Part shown: positions 1-8,149 of the stretch, in pieces
Position numbering within the stretch: position 1 is the first letter of the stretch
How the letters are laid out: the number at the start of each line of letters is the position of its first letter
Assembly: GCA_043809805.1 (NCBI GenBank)
Contig: JBDROR010000201.1
Coordinates: 1 to 29,104, forward strand
Length of the DNA stretch: 29,104 bases
Direction of reading: 5' to 3'
Source of the DNA: JAQUKH01 sp043809805
GTDB taxonomy: Bacteria; JACRDZ01; JAQUKH01
Program-made: the position numbers and the translations under genes
Notes under the pieces: generated by a model
Seen by the model: only the letters and a program-made list of their open reading frames with translations
The model's database searches: none
What the model was told of the DNA's origin: nothing

Positions 1-1
1 T

Positions 2-1300
2 ACCGAGAGAGAGCTAAATAAAGGAATAGAAAGATTTCATCCCAATTGGGGTATGGCGGTTGTTATGGATCCTAAGACTTTTGAGATTTTGGCTTTGGCA
101 AATTGGCCGTCTTATAATCCCAATAGTTTTGCTGAATATCCGGATTCCGTCAGACGTAATCGGGTTATTACGGATTTGTTCGAACCCGGGTCGACTTTCA
201 AAGTTGCGGTTGTATCCGGATTGTTAGAGGATGATATTGTTTCCCCTGAGGATGAAATATATTGTGAGCATGGCGTTTATTTTGTTCATAATCATCCTGT
301 TCACGATTCTCATGTTTATGATACCTTGACATTTAAAAGAGCCGTAGAGGTGTCGAGTAATATTGCTATCATAAAATCTGTGCAGGAATGGAGTCCTAGA
401 AAACTATATCAATATTTATGTTCATTTGGTTATGGGGAAAAGACAGGAGTAGACTTACCGGGAGAGGTTGCGGGTAGTATCCCTTCGCCCGATAAATGGT
501 CCAAACTTTCGATTGGTGCGATTCCTATAGGCCAGGAAGTAGCGGTTACCGGAATTCAACTGATTCAGTCCGTAGCGACAGTCGCGAATAAAGGAATTCT
601 TATGAGGCCATATATTGTTAAGTCTATTATCGGTAAAAATGGTATTGTGAAAGAGTTCCGGCCTAAGCCGATAAGGCGCGTAATTTCAGAGGAAACCGCG
701 GAGAAGGTAGCGGATATTTTAGAGGGCGTGGTCCAAAATGGCACAGGGAAAAGGGGTTACATGACGAGTTACAGAGTTGCGGGTAAGACGGGTACCGCGA
801 AAAAATTTGATTTTGAGTTAAAGAAATATAGTTCAGAAAAATTACTTGTTTCTTTCGCGGGATTTGCGCCGATGAAAGATCCTAAGCTTTGTGTCTTAGT
901 GGTATCGGACGAACCTAAATCGGACAGCACGGAAATTTGGGGGGAAACTGTATGTATCCCTATTGCAAAGGAAATAATCAGAGAATCGCTTAGGTATTTA
1001 AATGTTCCTCAGGATGTACAGGAGATAGCCGTGAAAATCCCCCTTGATCCCCCTTTTTCAAAGGGGGAAAGAGGGGGATTAAAAGATACAAGGTTGATTG
1101 ATGGCGATACGACTTTTAAAGAGACAGTAATGCCCAAATTATTAGGACTTACAATGAAAGAAGCAATGAATGTTATTTCTAATTATCAGATTAAAATGAA
1201 GTTTGAGGGAAGCGGAGTGGTAATTAAACAATCTCCTCCACCGGGAAGTTTGATTAATAAATTTCAGGAGGGAGTCCTGTATTTTGGGGATGAGACATGA
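2..1300 (+). CDS. ftsI: Septal peptidoglycan transpeptidase (penicillin-binding protein), 5' partial
   Basis: The reading frame is open to the left edge, so the N-terminus (membrane anchor and dimerisation domain) lies outside the window and only the last 432 residues are seen. The transpeptidase domain shows the SxxK serine motif (PGSTFK, about residues 63-67 of the visible part), the SxN motif (SSN, about 118-120) and the KTG motif (AGKTGTAK, about 261-268). The last 57 residues form a PASTA domain (MPKLLGLTMKEAMNVI...QSPPPGS). Enzymes of this family cross-link septal peptidoglycan on the outer face of the inner membrane as partners of FtsW, and ftsW lies downstream in the same cluster. Between the catalytic and PASTA domains an AATCCCCC-type palindromic repeat (1036-1082) is translated in frame (IPLDPPFSKGERGGLK). 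A PBP2x or SpoVD-like assignment is equally compatible with the domain order. Confidence 0.93.
   Translation, partial: TERELNKGIERFHPNWGMAVVMDPKTFEILALANWPSYNPNSFAEYPDSVRRNRVITDLFEPGSTFKVAVVSGLLEDDIVSPEDEIYCEHGVYFVHNHPVHDSHVYDTLTFKRAVEVSSNIAIIKSVQEWSPRKLYQYLCSFGYGEKTGVDLPGEVAGSIPSPDKWSKLSIGAIPIGQEVAVTGIQLIQSVATVANKGILMRPYIVKSIIGKNGIVKEFRPKPIRRVISEETAEKVADILEGVVQNGTGKRGYMTSYRVAGKTGTAKKFDFELKKYSSEKLLVSFAGFAPMKDPKLCVLVVSDEPKSDSTEIWGETVCIPIAKEIIRESLRYLNVPQDVQEIAVKIPLDPPFSKGERGGLKDTRLIDGDTTFKETVMPKLLGLTMKEAMNVISNYQIKMKFEGSGVVIKQSPPPGSLINKFQEGVLYFGDET
1036..1082 (+). repeat. AATCCCCC/GGGGGATT palindrome inside ftsI
   Basis: Imperfect palindrome with arms of about 21 bases around a 3-base loop, opening AATCCCCCTTGATCCCCC and closing with its near complement. 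Related copies lie at 1368-1413, 10019-10083 and 13053-13098, and a half copy at 9650-9673. Here it is read in frame within ftsI, in the linker before the PASTA domain. Confidence 0.85.
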
Positions 1301-1329
1301 AAAAGTTGATAATGTGAAAAAAAACAGTT

Positions 1330-1449
1330 GTCATTCCGAACGAAGAGAGGAATCTATTGTAGGGGCAAATCCCCCTTAATCCCCCTTTTGCAAAGGGGGA
1401 AATAGGGGGATTTATTAAAGAAAGATTTCTCCCTTCGGTCGAAATGACA
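1330..1449 (+). repeat. Nested palindrome (GTCATTCCGA outer arms, AATCCCCC inner palindrome)
   Basis: The left arm begins GTCATTCCGAACGAAG and the right arm ends CCCTTCGGTCGAAATGACA; they are imperfect reverse complements about 27 bases long. Between them lie GTAGGGGC and an AATCCCCC...GGGGGATT palindrome (1368-1413). A second TGACA-type tail follows to about 1472. It fills the ftsI-murF gap and accounts for the apparent reading frames there. Confidence 0.85.
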
Positions 1450-1510
1450 AAATTGTGCGGTAAAAATGACAATTGCAAATTTTTGACATAACAAAAAAAT
1501 TGTAAGCCAT

Positions 1511-1540
1511 GTAGGTTGGGTTGAGCTTGCGAAACCCAAC
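1511..1540 (+). repeat. GTTGGGTT hairpin repeat
   Basis: Short perfect inverted repeat GTTGGGTT...AACCCAAC with a 10-base loop, preceded by GTAG, just upstream of murF. It resembles a dispersed repeat I have seen in many bacterial genomes. There is no T-run after it, so it is not an intrinsic terminator. Confidence 0.6.
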
Positions 1541-1567
1541 TGTTTATAGAAGATAATGTTGGGTAAT

Positions 1568-2956
1568 ATGGATTTAACTTTAGCGGAAATTCAAAAAGCA
1601 ATTAGAGGTGATTTATCAAAAGAGTTTGATGGGACATTAAAAATAAAAGGTGTTTCAACTGACTCGCGGACCATAAAAAAGGGCGAAGCTTTTTTTGCGG
1701 TTAAAGGGGAAAAATTTGATGGGACGAAATTTGTAAAAGACGCGCTGATGAATGGCGCGTCCGCGGTTATTGTTTCGAATGGGGAAAATATTCAGTGTAA
1801 AAAGGTGATTTGTGTTCGGGACACAAAAAAAGCCTTGATAAATTTGGCTTCATATTACCGTAAAAAAATTAATCCAAAGGTTTGCGGTATTACAGGGAGT
1901 AACGGCAAAACTACAACAAAAGATGTATTAGCCTTGTTATTGGAAGATACTTACAATGTTGTAAAAAACAGAGGGAATTTTAATAATGAAATAGGCCTTC
2001 CATTGACAATTTTGGATATGGCAAAAAGCACGGAAGTTTTAATTCTGGAAATGGGTATGTCGGGGAAGGGAGAACTGAGTGTGTTGAACAGTGCCGCCCA
2101 GCCTGACGTTGGAATTATTACAAATGTTGGGCCCGCTCATCTCGCATATTTTTCTTCGCTGAAAGAGATTGCGTCCGCCAAAGCGGAATTGATTGAAGGT
2201 TTAACGGAGGATAAATTTGCGGTTCTAAATGCGGATGATTATTTTTACGACTTTTTTCGAAAAAAAACCAGGGCGAAAATTATTACTTTCGGAGTGAAAA
2301 ATAAAAGTGATTTTATGGCCGAAGATATTAGGTTGTTTCCTTTTAAAGGAAGCACATTCGTATTGAATGTGCAGGGTAAAAAAATAAAAGTAAAAACTTC
2401 TTTGCCCGGACTGCATAATGTGTATAATATTTTGGCTGCGATGGCGGCCGGCAGTATGTTTTTCGATAATTTATGCCTTTTGGCGGGGAAACTTGAAAAG
2501 GCAAAACCTCCTAAAATGCGGCTGGAAGTGGTAAACATAAAAGATATTAAAATTGTGAATGACGCGTATAATGCCAATCCGGATTCGGTTATGGCGGTGT
2601 TGAAGGAATTGGGTGATTATGAGGCCAAAGGGAAAAAAGTTTTTGTGTTTGGAGGTATGTTGGAGCTGGGGAATGATTCGAAAGAGTACCACAGAAAAAT
2701 AGGTGAAGAGATAGTTAAACAGGACATTGATTATCTTATTATAAAGGAATCGGATGGAACCGTAATAACTTCTGATGCCGCTATCCAAAGCGGTATGGAT
2801 AGAAACAAAATTTTCTTGGTAAAAACAAATGAAGATATCGTAAATATTTTGTTATCATTTATAAAAAAACAGGATACTATTCTTTTTAAAGGATCGCGCG
2901 CGACACGTTTGGAAGAGGCAGTGGAATTGTTAAAGTGGAGAGTGAAGAATAATTAG
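1568..2956 (+). CDS. murF: UDP-N-acetylmuramoyl-tripeptide--D-alanyl-D-alanine ligase
   Basis: MurF adds D-Ala-D-Ala to UDP-MurNAc-tripeptide in the cytoplasm, the last soluble step of the peptidoglycan precursor pathway. The product of about 462 residues has the Mur ligase order: N-terminal substrate domain (TDSRTIKKGEAFFAVKGEKFDG), ATP P-loop (GITGSNGKTTTKD), the central segment NNEIGLPLTIL and ILEMGMSGKGE, then the C-terminal domain containing NDAYNANPDSVMAVL. Two in-frame ATGs compete, 1556 and 1568. The second is chosen because MDLTLAEIQKAIRG matches usual MurF N-termini; neither has a clear Shine-Dalgarno sequence. The stop codon TAG overlaps the first base of a GTAGGGGC repeat element. 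mraY follows, and MurE would be expected upstream of the window. Confidence 0.95.
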   Translation: MDLTLAEIQKAIRGDLSKEFDGTLKIKGVSTDSRTIKKGEAFFAVKGEKFDGTKFVKDALMNGASAVIVSNGENIQCKKVICVRDTKKALINLASYYRKKINPKVCGITGSNGKTTTKDVLALLLEDTYNVVKNRGNFNNEIGLPLTILDMAKSTEVLILEMGMSGKGELSVLNSAAQPDVGIITNVGPAHLAYFSSLKEIASAKAELIEGLTEDKFAVLNADDYFYDFFRKKTRAKIITFGVKNKSDFMAEDIRLFPFKGSTFVLNVQGKKIKVKTSLPGLHNVYNILAAMAAGSMFFDNLCLLAGKLEKAKPPKMRLEVVNIKDIKIVNDAYNANPDSVMAVLKELGDYEAKGKKVFVFGGMLELGNDSKEYHRKIGEEIVKQDIDYLIIKESDGTVITSDAAIQSGMDRNKIFLVKTNEDIVNILLSFIKKQDTILFKGSRATRLEEAVELLKWRVKNN

Positions 2957-3023
2957 TAGGGGCGACCCTATGTGGTCGCCCTGAATTAGGGGAAAGAGGG
3001 CAGCCACACAGGGCTGCCCCTAC
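2956..3023 (+). repeat. GTAGGGGC...GCCCCTAC element with two inner hairpins
   Basis: Ends GTAGGGGC and GCCCCTAC are complementary. Inside are two hairpins, GGGCGACC...GGTCGCCC and GGGCAGCC...GGCTGCCC, giving a predicted three-way junction. The element begins on the last base of the murF stop codon. The same inner hairpins occur at 5730-5790 and 19409-19471. Confidence 0.85.
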
Positions 3024-3026
3024 GGG

Positions 3027-3061
3027 ACGTGACACGAACGACGATATACGAGCGACGAACT
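3027..3061 (+). repeat. Single-arm heptad array abutting the mraY start codon
   Basis: Five consecutive 7-base units all beginning ACG (ACGTGAC first, ACGAACT last) run directly into the mraY ATG. The two units ACGAACG and ACGATAT recur in the same order upstream of lysC (21960-21987). There is no inverted partner arm. Confidence 0.8.
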
Positions 3062-4213
3062 ATGTTTTATTATTTATATCTTCTATTATATAAGCAAGAC
3101 ACAATCTTTTCCAGTCTGCGGGTTTTCAGGTATATCACAGTTCGGTCGGTTTTTGCGGCCATTACCGCGTTTTTGATTAGTGTAATTTTTGGGCCATGGA
3201 TTATCCGCCGCTTAAAAGCAATGAAGGCAAACCAGCCGATTAGGTTAAACGGCCCGGAATCTCATTTCAAAAAGTCAGGGACCCCTACTATGGGAGGGAT
3301 TTTAATAATCTTTTCAGTTGTTTTATCATGTCTTTTTTGGAACAATTTAAATAACAGTATGGTATGGATAGTCCTTTTCGTTACGGTTTGGCTCGGGTTG
3401 ATAGGTTTTATTGATGATTATATTAAACTGACTCAGAAAAATTCAAAAGGGCTTTCAGTTTCGTTTAAATTAATCAGCCAGGTTACTTTGGGGCTGCTTT
3501 TAGGGTTTTATCTTTACAAATATCCGCTTGATATTGGAGCGTTTTGGAATTATAAAATAGACAATGCGAATTATATGAAGTATTTGGACACAAAATATAT
3601 GACACAGCTGGCAGTGCCGTTTTTTAAAAATGTTTTGTGGAACTTATCATGGTTTTATATCCCATTTGCCGCATTGGTAATAGTGGGAAGCTCTAACGCA
3701 GTTAATCTGACGGATGGGTTGGACGGTTTGGCTATCGGCGCGATAGTTTTCGCGTCTATATCATTTTTAGGGATGAGTTATATTACAGGTAATTGGACGT
3801 TCAGTCAGTACTTGAATGTTTTTTATGTTGAGGGGGCGGGGGAATTGACTGTAATATGCGCGGCCATTATTGGTGCCGGGCTCGGATTTTTATGGTATAA
3901 CACTTATCCCGCCGAAGTTTTTATGGGTGATACCGGTTCACTTGCGTTAGGGGGCGCGCTTGGAACAATAGCAATTCTTACTAAGAAAGAATTGACTTTG
4001 ATAATTGTCGGAGGGATTTTTGTTATTGAGGCTGTTTCGGTCATTGTTCAGGTGTTAGTTTTCAATTTGACCGGCAAAAAGGTTTTTTTAATGTCTCCGA
4101 TTCATCATCATTATGAAATGAAGGGATGGCCGGAACCGAAGGTTGTCATTCGTTTTTGGATTGTGTGTATAGTGTTTACGTTGTTGACATTGGCAACGTT
4201 GAAGATAAGATAA
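3062..4213 (+). CDS. mraY: Phospho-N-acetylmuramoyl-pentapeptide-transferase
   Basis: Polytopic inner-membrane enzyme that transfers phospho-MurNAc-pentapeptide to undecaprenyl phosphate, forming lipid I. The predicted 383 residues contain the family signatures: SGTPTMGGI near residue 77, the aspartate pair in GFIDDYIKLTQKNSKGL, NLTDGLDGLAIG, EVFMGDTGSLALGG and the late cytosolic loop SPIHHHYEMKGWPEPKVVIRFW. About ten hydrophobic segments are visible. The frame is open 11 codons further upstream, but that extension is translated heptad repeat, so the ATG at 3062 (MFYYLYLLLYKQ) is preferred; no clear Shine-Dalgarno precedes it. It follows murF and precedes murD, the usual order. Its stop codon abuts a heptad palindrome. 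Confidence 0.95.
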   Translation: MFYYLYLLLYKQDTIFSSLRVFRYITVRSVFAAITAFLISVIFGPWIIRRLKAMKANQPIRLNGPESHFKKSGTPTMGGILIIFSVVLSCLFWNNLNNSMVWIVLFVTVWLGLIGFIDDYIKLTQKNSKGLSVSFKLISQVTLGLLLGFYLYKYPLDIGAFWNYKIDNANYMKYLDTKYMTQLAVPFFKNVLWNLSWFYIPFAALVIVGSSNAVNLTDGLDGLAIGAIVFASISFLGMSYITGNWTFSQYLNVFYVEGAGELTVICAAIIGAGLGFLWYNTYPAEVFMGDTGSLALGGALGTIAILTKKELTLIIVGGIFVIEAVSVIVQVLVFNLTGKKVFLMSPIHHHYEMKGWPEPKVVIRFWIVCIVFTLLTLATLKIR

Positions 4214-4280
4214 GTTGTCAGTTATTAGTTGTTAGTTGTCAGACCGGAAACTGACAACTGAAAACTGAAAACTAACAACT
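4213..4280 (+). repeat. Heptad quasi-palindrome (AGTTGTC family)
   Basis: Left arm of 7-base units (AGTTGTC, AGTTATT, AGTTGTT), 8-base apex, right arm of complementary units (AACTGAA type). The 30-base arms match at 25 of 30 positions, and the 7-base phase is kept across the apex. It starts on the last base of the mraY stop and ends 17 bases before murD. Confidence 0.88.
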
Positions 4281-4297
4281 GCCTACTGGGGAAACAC

Positions 4298-5644
4298 ATG
4301 GATTTGAGGAACAAAAGAGTTACAGTATTAGGTGCCGCCCGGAGCGGATTGGATTCCGCGTTGTTTTTAAAAAAAAATGGAGCATCGGTATTTCTTAGCG
4401 AGAAAAAGGCCGAAAAACTTTGGGCAAGGGAAAAAAATATTTTAGAAAAGGAAGGGATTGGAACGGAAGCCGGCGGGCATACGGACAGGGTTTTAGAAGG
4501 AGCCGATATTATTGTGGTAAGTCCCGGGATTCCATTAAATATTCCGATTCTTGAGAAAGCGAAGGCTCTAAATATTTCAATTATCAGTGAGATTGAGCTT
4601 GCCTCCGGGTTTTGCCCGTGTCCTATTATTGCTATTGGGGGGACTAACGGCAAGACGACTACAACTACGCTTTTGGGAAAGGTTTTAAAAAAAACCAAGA
4701 CGCCTGTTATAGTCGCCGGAAATATTGGTACAACTTTTATCAGCCAGATAAATAATTTATCGTCTGAACATGCCGCGGTTTTAGAAATAAGCAGTTTTCA
4801 GCTTGATGGGATTAAGGATTTTTGTCCAAATATAAGCATAACTTTGAATATAACCCCGGATCACCTTGACAGGTACTCATCGATGGAAGCATATATTCTT
4901 GCGAAACAGAGGATTCTTGTGAATCAGAAAAAGGATGATTGGACTATTTTGAATTTTGATGATGAGATAGTGAAGTTATGGGATCAAAAAACAAAAGCAA
5001 AGGTTTTATTCTTCAGCGCAAAAAATGAAGTCGCAGAAGGAGTTTATCTCAAGGGTGACGATATTGTGTTTTCCTGTAATGGGAAAGCGGAGAAAGTTTG
5101 TTCGCGCGGGGACATAAGGCTGCTTGGCGGGCATAATGTGAGCAATATTCTGGCAGTTATAACCGCCTGTAAAATAAAAAATGTAACTAATGATATTATT
5201 AAAAATACTATTAAATCTTTCATGGGATTAGCGCACCGGATTGAGTTTGTGCGTGAAATTGAAGGCGTAAAATTTTATAATGATTCTAAAGGAACTACTA
5301 TAGATTCGGTTGCGAAAGCAATTGAGAGTTTTAGTAATCCTATTATTCTTATCGCGGGCGGGCAGGATAAAGGTCTGGATTTTTCAATCCTCAGAAATTT
5401 GGTTCAAAAAAGGGTAAGATTCCTTATCCTGATAGGTGAGGCAAAGGAGAAGATAAGGCGGGCGTTAGACGGGACGTCTGTGATATATGAAAATAATACT
5501 TTGGAAGACGCGGTAAGAAAAGCAAAAGAATTGGCTGTGCAGGGGGATGTGGTTTTGTTCTCTCCGGGATGCGCGAGTTTTGATATGTTTAAGGATTACA
5601 AGGATCGAGGGAATAAATTCAAAAAGATAATAAATAGTATCTAA
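4298..5644 (+). CDS. murD: UDP-N-acetylmuramoylalanine--D-glutamate ligase
   Basis: MurD adds D-glutamate to UDP-MurNAc-L-Ala in the cytoplasm. The 448-residue product starts with a dinucleotide-fold-like substrate domain (VTVLGAARSGLDSALFL, residues about 8-24), then VVSPGIPLN, the ATP P-loop GGTNGKTTTTTLLGK near residue 113, EISSFQLDG, NITPDHLDRY and LLGGHNVSNILA. The C-terminal domain has GLAHRIEFV, FYNDSKGTT and IAGGQDKGLD. Length and motif order are normal. The ATG follows a weak GGGG 8 bases upstream. It sits between mraY and ftsW; the gap before it holds a heptad palindrome and the gap after it a nested palindrome. Confidence 0.96.
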   Translation: MDLRNKRVTVLGAARSGLDSALFLKKNGASVFLSEKKAEKLWAREKNILEKEGIGTEAGGHTDRVLEGADIIVVSPGIPLNIPILEKAKALNISIISEIELASGFCPCPIIAIGGTNGKTTTTTLLGKVLKKTKTPVIVAGNIGTTFISQINNLSSEHAAVLEISSFQLDGIKDFCPNISITLNITPDHLDRYSSMEAYILAKQRILVNQKKDDWTILNFDDEIVKLWDQKTKAKVLFFSAKNEVAEGVYLKGDDIVFSCNGKAEKVCSRGDIRLLGGHNVSNILAVITACKIKNVTNDIIKNTIKSFMGLAHRIEFVREIEGVKFYNDSKGTTIDSVAKAIESFSNPIILIAGGQDKGLDFSILRNLVQKRVRFLILIGEAKEKIRRALDGTSVIYENNTLEDAVRKAKELAVQGDVVLFSPGCASFDMFKDYKDRGNKFKKIINSI

Positions 5645-5697
5645 TTTAATATGGAACGTTCATGCCGGCAGTAATTGGCGCAATGGAGAATGGAAAT

Positions 5698-5823
5698 GTC
5701 ATTCCGAGCGGGAGCGAGGAATCTATTGTAGGGGCGACCCTATGTGGTCGCCCTAATAAAAGAGGGCAGCCACGCAGGGCTGCCCCTACGAAAGAAAGAT
5801 TTCTCCCTTCGGTCGAAATGACA
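5698..5823 (+). repeat. Nested palindrome carrying the GTAGGGGC element
   Basis: Outer arms GTCATTCCGAGCGGGAG and CCCTTCGGTCGAAATGACA enclose GTAGGGGC...GCCCCTAC with the two hairpins GGGCGACC/GGTCGCCC and GGGCAGCC/GGCTGCCC. A 60-codon reading frame through it is a translated repeat, not a gene. Confidence 0.88.
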
Positions 5824-5871
5824 AGAAGTGTGCGGTTGAAATGATAAATAATAATGTACGGAGATTTACAG

Positions 5872-6957
5872 GTGAATAAAAAGAGGTCAGATTATACGCT
5901 TTTTATTATAACGCTCGTTTTAATAAGCATTGGCATTGTGGTAATTTACAGCGCGAGCGCGATGATAGCCTATGAAAATTTTGGGGACAGTTATTATTTT
6001 TTAAAAAGGCAATTAGTTTGGTTTTTTATAGGATTGGTTTGTATCTTGATTATGGTAAATATAGATTATCATTTTTGGGAAAAAATCAGCGGCCCGCTTT
6101 TGATTTGTGGTTTAATTCTTTTGGGAGTTGTTTTAATCCCACGCGCGAGCAAAGAAATTGGAATCGCGAGACGGTGGATTGAGATTGGCGTGTTCAGGTT
6201 TCAGCCGGCGGAGTTAATAAAATTTATCATCGTGATTTATATGGCGAGTTCATTGTCGAAGAAACAACGTGAAATAGAGGTTTCTTTTTCCTCGTGGTTT
6301 CAGGATTTGGTAATACTGGGATTTGTCTGCGGATTGGTTATTTTACAGCCTGATTTTGGGACAGCTGTGATTTTAGCGGGGACAGTTTTAATAATGTTTT
6401 TTGTGGCAGGAGCAAAAATTGTTCATCTCTTAAGCATTGGGCTGGCCAGCCTGCCTGTGCTTTATTTTCTTATATTTAACAGCGCTTATCGCATGAAAAG
6501 GCTCCTGTCATTTTTTGACCCGTGGCAGGACCCTCAAGCATCAGGATTTCAGATTATTCAGTCTTTTTTGGCATTCGGTTCCGGCGGGATTTTTGGACTT
6601 GGATTAGGCGAAAGCAGACAAAAATTATTTTATCTGCCTGAAGCACATACCGATTTTATTTTTTCCATAATTGGCGAGGAACTTGGCTTTATCGGGTCGT
6701 TGGCAATTATTATTATTTTTATCGGATTTATATCGCGCGCGGGAAGGATTGTTTTTAAAGCTAAAGACAGTTTTGGATGTTTTCTTAGTTTGGGAATATT
6801 GACTGTAATAGGATTGGAATTTTTAGTTAATATTGGGGTGGTTTTGGGGCTGCTGCCTACAAAAGGGACGCCGCTTCCTTTTATCAGTTATGGAGGATCT
6901 TCTTTGATATTTACAATGACATCGGTTGGGATTTTATTAAATATTTCAAAATCGTAG
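5872..6957 (+). CDS. ftsW: Lipid II polymerase / septal SEDS protein
   Basis: SEDS-family membrane glycosyltransferase that polymerises lipid II at the septum together with the FtsI transpeptidase. About ten membrane segments are visible. Family motifs include GIVVIYSAS in TM1, FQPAELIKF, QPDFGTAVI, the long external loop with DPWQDPQASGFQIIQS, EAHTDFIFSIIGEELGFIG and the final PFISYGGSS. The frame also has an ATG at 5854, but GTG at 5872 is chosen because GGAG lies 8 bases upstream of it and the leader GGAGATTTACAG closely matches those before thrC and the trehalose synthase gene; MNKKRSDYTLFII is a normal start for the family. Its stop codon lies within GTAGGGGCG, a remnant of the repeat element, 10 bases before murG. 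RodA is the alternative, but the dcw context favours FtsW. Confidence 0.93.
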   Translation: MNKKRSDYTLFIITLVLISIGIVVIYSASAMIAYENFGDSYYFLKRQLVWFFIGLVCILIMVNIDYHFWEKISGPLLICGLILLGVVLIPRASKEIGIARRWIEIGVFRFQPAELIKFIIVIYMASSLSKKQREIEVSFSSWFQDLVILGFVCGLVILQPDFGTAVILAGTVLIMFFVAGAKIVHLLSIGLASLPVLYFLIFNSAYRMKRLLSFFDPWQDPQASGFQIIQSFLAFGSGGIFGLGLGESRQKLFYLPEAHTDFIFSIIGEELGFIGSLAIIIIFIGFISRAGRIVFKAKDSFGCFLSLGILTVIGLEFLVNIGVVLGLLPTKGTPLPFISYGGSSLIFTMTSVGILLNISKS

Positions 6958-6966
6958 GGGCGTTTT

Positions 6967-8055
6967 ATGTCAAAAAAAATACTTATTGCGGCAGGAGGAA
7001 CAGGCGGGCATATTTATCCGGCAATTGTTCTTGGACATGAATTGCAAAGCGAATTTAATATGGATGTTTTTTTTGCCGGCACAAAAAAAGGTATCGGAAA
7101 AGATATTTTTACGAAAGAAAAATTCAACTATGAATTATTCGACGCGGAGGGGTTAAGCCGGAGTTTCAATTCTTCGATTTTCTTGAGCCTTTGGAAATTG
7201 CTAAAGACATTTTTTAAGGCGTTGTTTTTATTCAGAAGGTTTAAGCCTGATGTTGTAATAGGAATGGGAGGATATGTTACGCCTCCTGTAGTTTTGGCGG
7301 CGGTTTTAAGCAATATACCAACGGTTATACATGAACAGAACGTTATCCCGGGGATGGCAAACAGGGTTCTGAATAAACTGGTTGATCAAACTACAGTTGC
7401 CTTTAAGGAGACATCATATTGTTTTAGAAGTGCGATTGTTACCGGGAATCCTGTTAGATTGAGCATTGAACTTGCTGAAAAAGAAATAGGAATACGCGGC
7501 TTGAATTTAGACTCGGGGAAAATTACTCTTTTTATTTTTGGAGGGAGTCAAGGGAGTCATAATCTAAATGAGGTTTTTAGAGAAACTTTGCTATTACTGG
7601 AAAAAAAAGATATAGATTTGCAGGTTGTTATAATGACCGGGGAAAATGATTGGGAAAAGATGGATAAGTTTTGCCGCGGTGTTCGTTTTAAATCAATTGT
7701 CCGTCCGTTTTTTTATGATATCGAAAATGCCTATGCGGCAAGCGATTTAATAATTGCGCGCGCCGGAGCGTTAACCATTTCAGAAATTTGCGCGTGCGGA
7801 AAGCCGGCAATATTCATTCCTTACCCTTATGCTGCGGGAAACCACCAATATTATAACGCGAAAAGGCTTGAAGAAAAAGACGGAGGCATAATTATATCGG
7901 AGAAAGAATTGAATCCTGAAAAACTGGCAAAGGCTATTTTTGACTTGTTAAATAACAAGGTAAAATTAATAAGAATGGGTGAGATAAATAGGAGCTTGTA
8001 TCAAAAAGGCGCGGCAAGGAGTCTTGCTTTAAATGTTTTGGCGGTGATAAAATAA
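6967..8055 (+). CDS. murG: Lipid II synthase, UDP-GlcNAc:undecaprenyl-PP-MurNAc-pentapeptide GlcNAc transferase
   Basis: MurG converts lipid I to lipid II on the cytoplasmic face of the inner membrane. The 362-residue GT28 protein shows the N-terminal glycine loop AAGGTGGHIYPA (residues about 8-19), the second loop IGMGGYVTPPVV, HEQNVIPGMANRVL, the C-terminal domain loop FGGSQGSHNLN, and the donor-binding segment ARAGALTISEICACGKPAI followed by PYAAGNHQYYNA. Length is typical. The start ATG has AGGGG 6 bases upstream; this also carries the ftsW stop, so translation is probably coupled. The stop is followed after 5 bases by a heptad palindrome leading to murC. Confidence 0.96.
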   Translation: MSKKILIAAGGTGGHIYPAIVLGHELQSEFNMDVFFAGTKKGIGKDIFTKEKFNYELFDAEGLSRSFNSSIFLSLWKLLKTFFKALFLFRRFKPDVVIGMGGYVTPPVVLAAVLSNIPTVIHEQNVIPGMANRVLNKLVDQTTVAFKETSYCFRSAIVTGNPVRLSIELAEKEIGIRGLNLDSGKITLFIFGGSQGSHNLNEVFRETLLLLEKKDIDLQVVIMTGENDWEKMDKFCRGVRFKSIVRPFFYDIENAYAASDLIIARAGALTISEICACGKPAIFIPYPYAAGNHQYYNAKRLEEKDGGIIISEKELNPEKLAKAIFDLLNNKVKLIRMGEINRSLYQKGAARSLALNVLAVIK

Positions 8056-8060
8056 ATGCC

Positions 8061-8140
8061 GTGAAACGTAAAACGTGAAATGTGAAACGAAAATCTGAAG
8101 TATTTATTATTTACGATTCACGATTCACGTTTTACGATTA
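8061..8140 (+). repeat. Heptad quasi-palindrome (GTGAAAC family)
   Basis: Eleven in-phase 7-base units from 8061 to 8137. The left arm has GTGAAAC, GTAAAAC and GTGAAAT; the right arm has TTTACGA, TTCACGA and TTCACGT. About 26 of 31 arm positions are complementary. It ends at the murC Shine-Dalgarno AAGGAGG (8140-8146). Confidence 0.88.
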
Positions 8141-8149
8141 AGGAGGTTT

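Noticed and set aside
1254..1601. Minus-strand reading frame containing NPPISPFAKGGLRGI
   Set aside because: This peptide is the reverse-strand reading of the AATCCCCC repeat and recurs in the ftsA-ftsZ gap; it is not a gene.
2956..3023. Intrinsic terminators at the GTAGGGGC elements
   Set aside because: Stems are strong but no T-run follows any copy, and the genes on both sides look co-transcribed.
5662..5844. A 60-codon + strand reading frame between murD and ftsW
   Set aside because: It is a translation of the nested palindrome; its residues come from the repeat, and similar frames occur in other copies.
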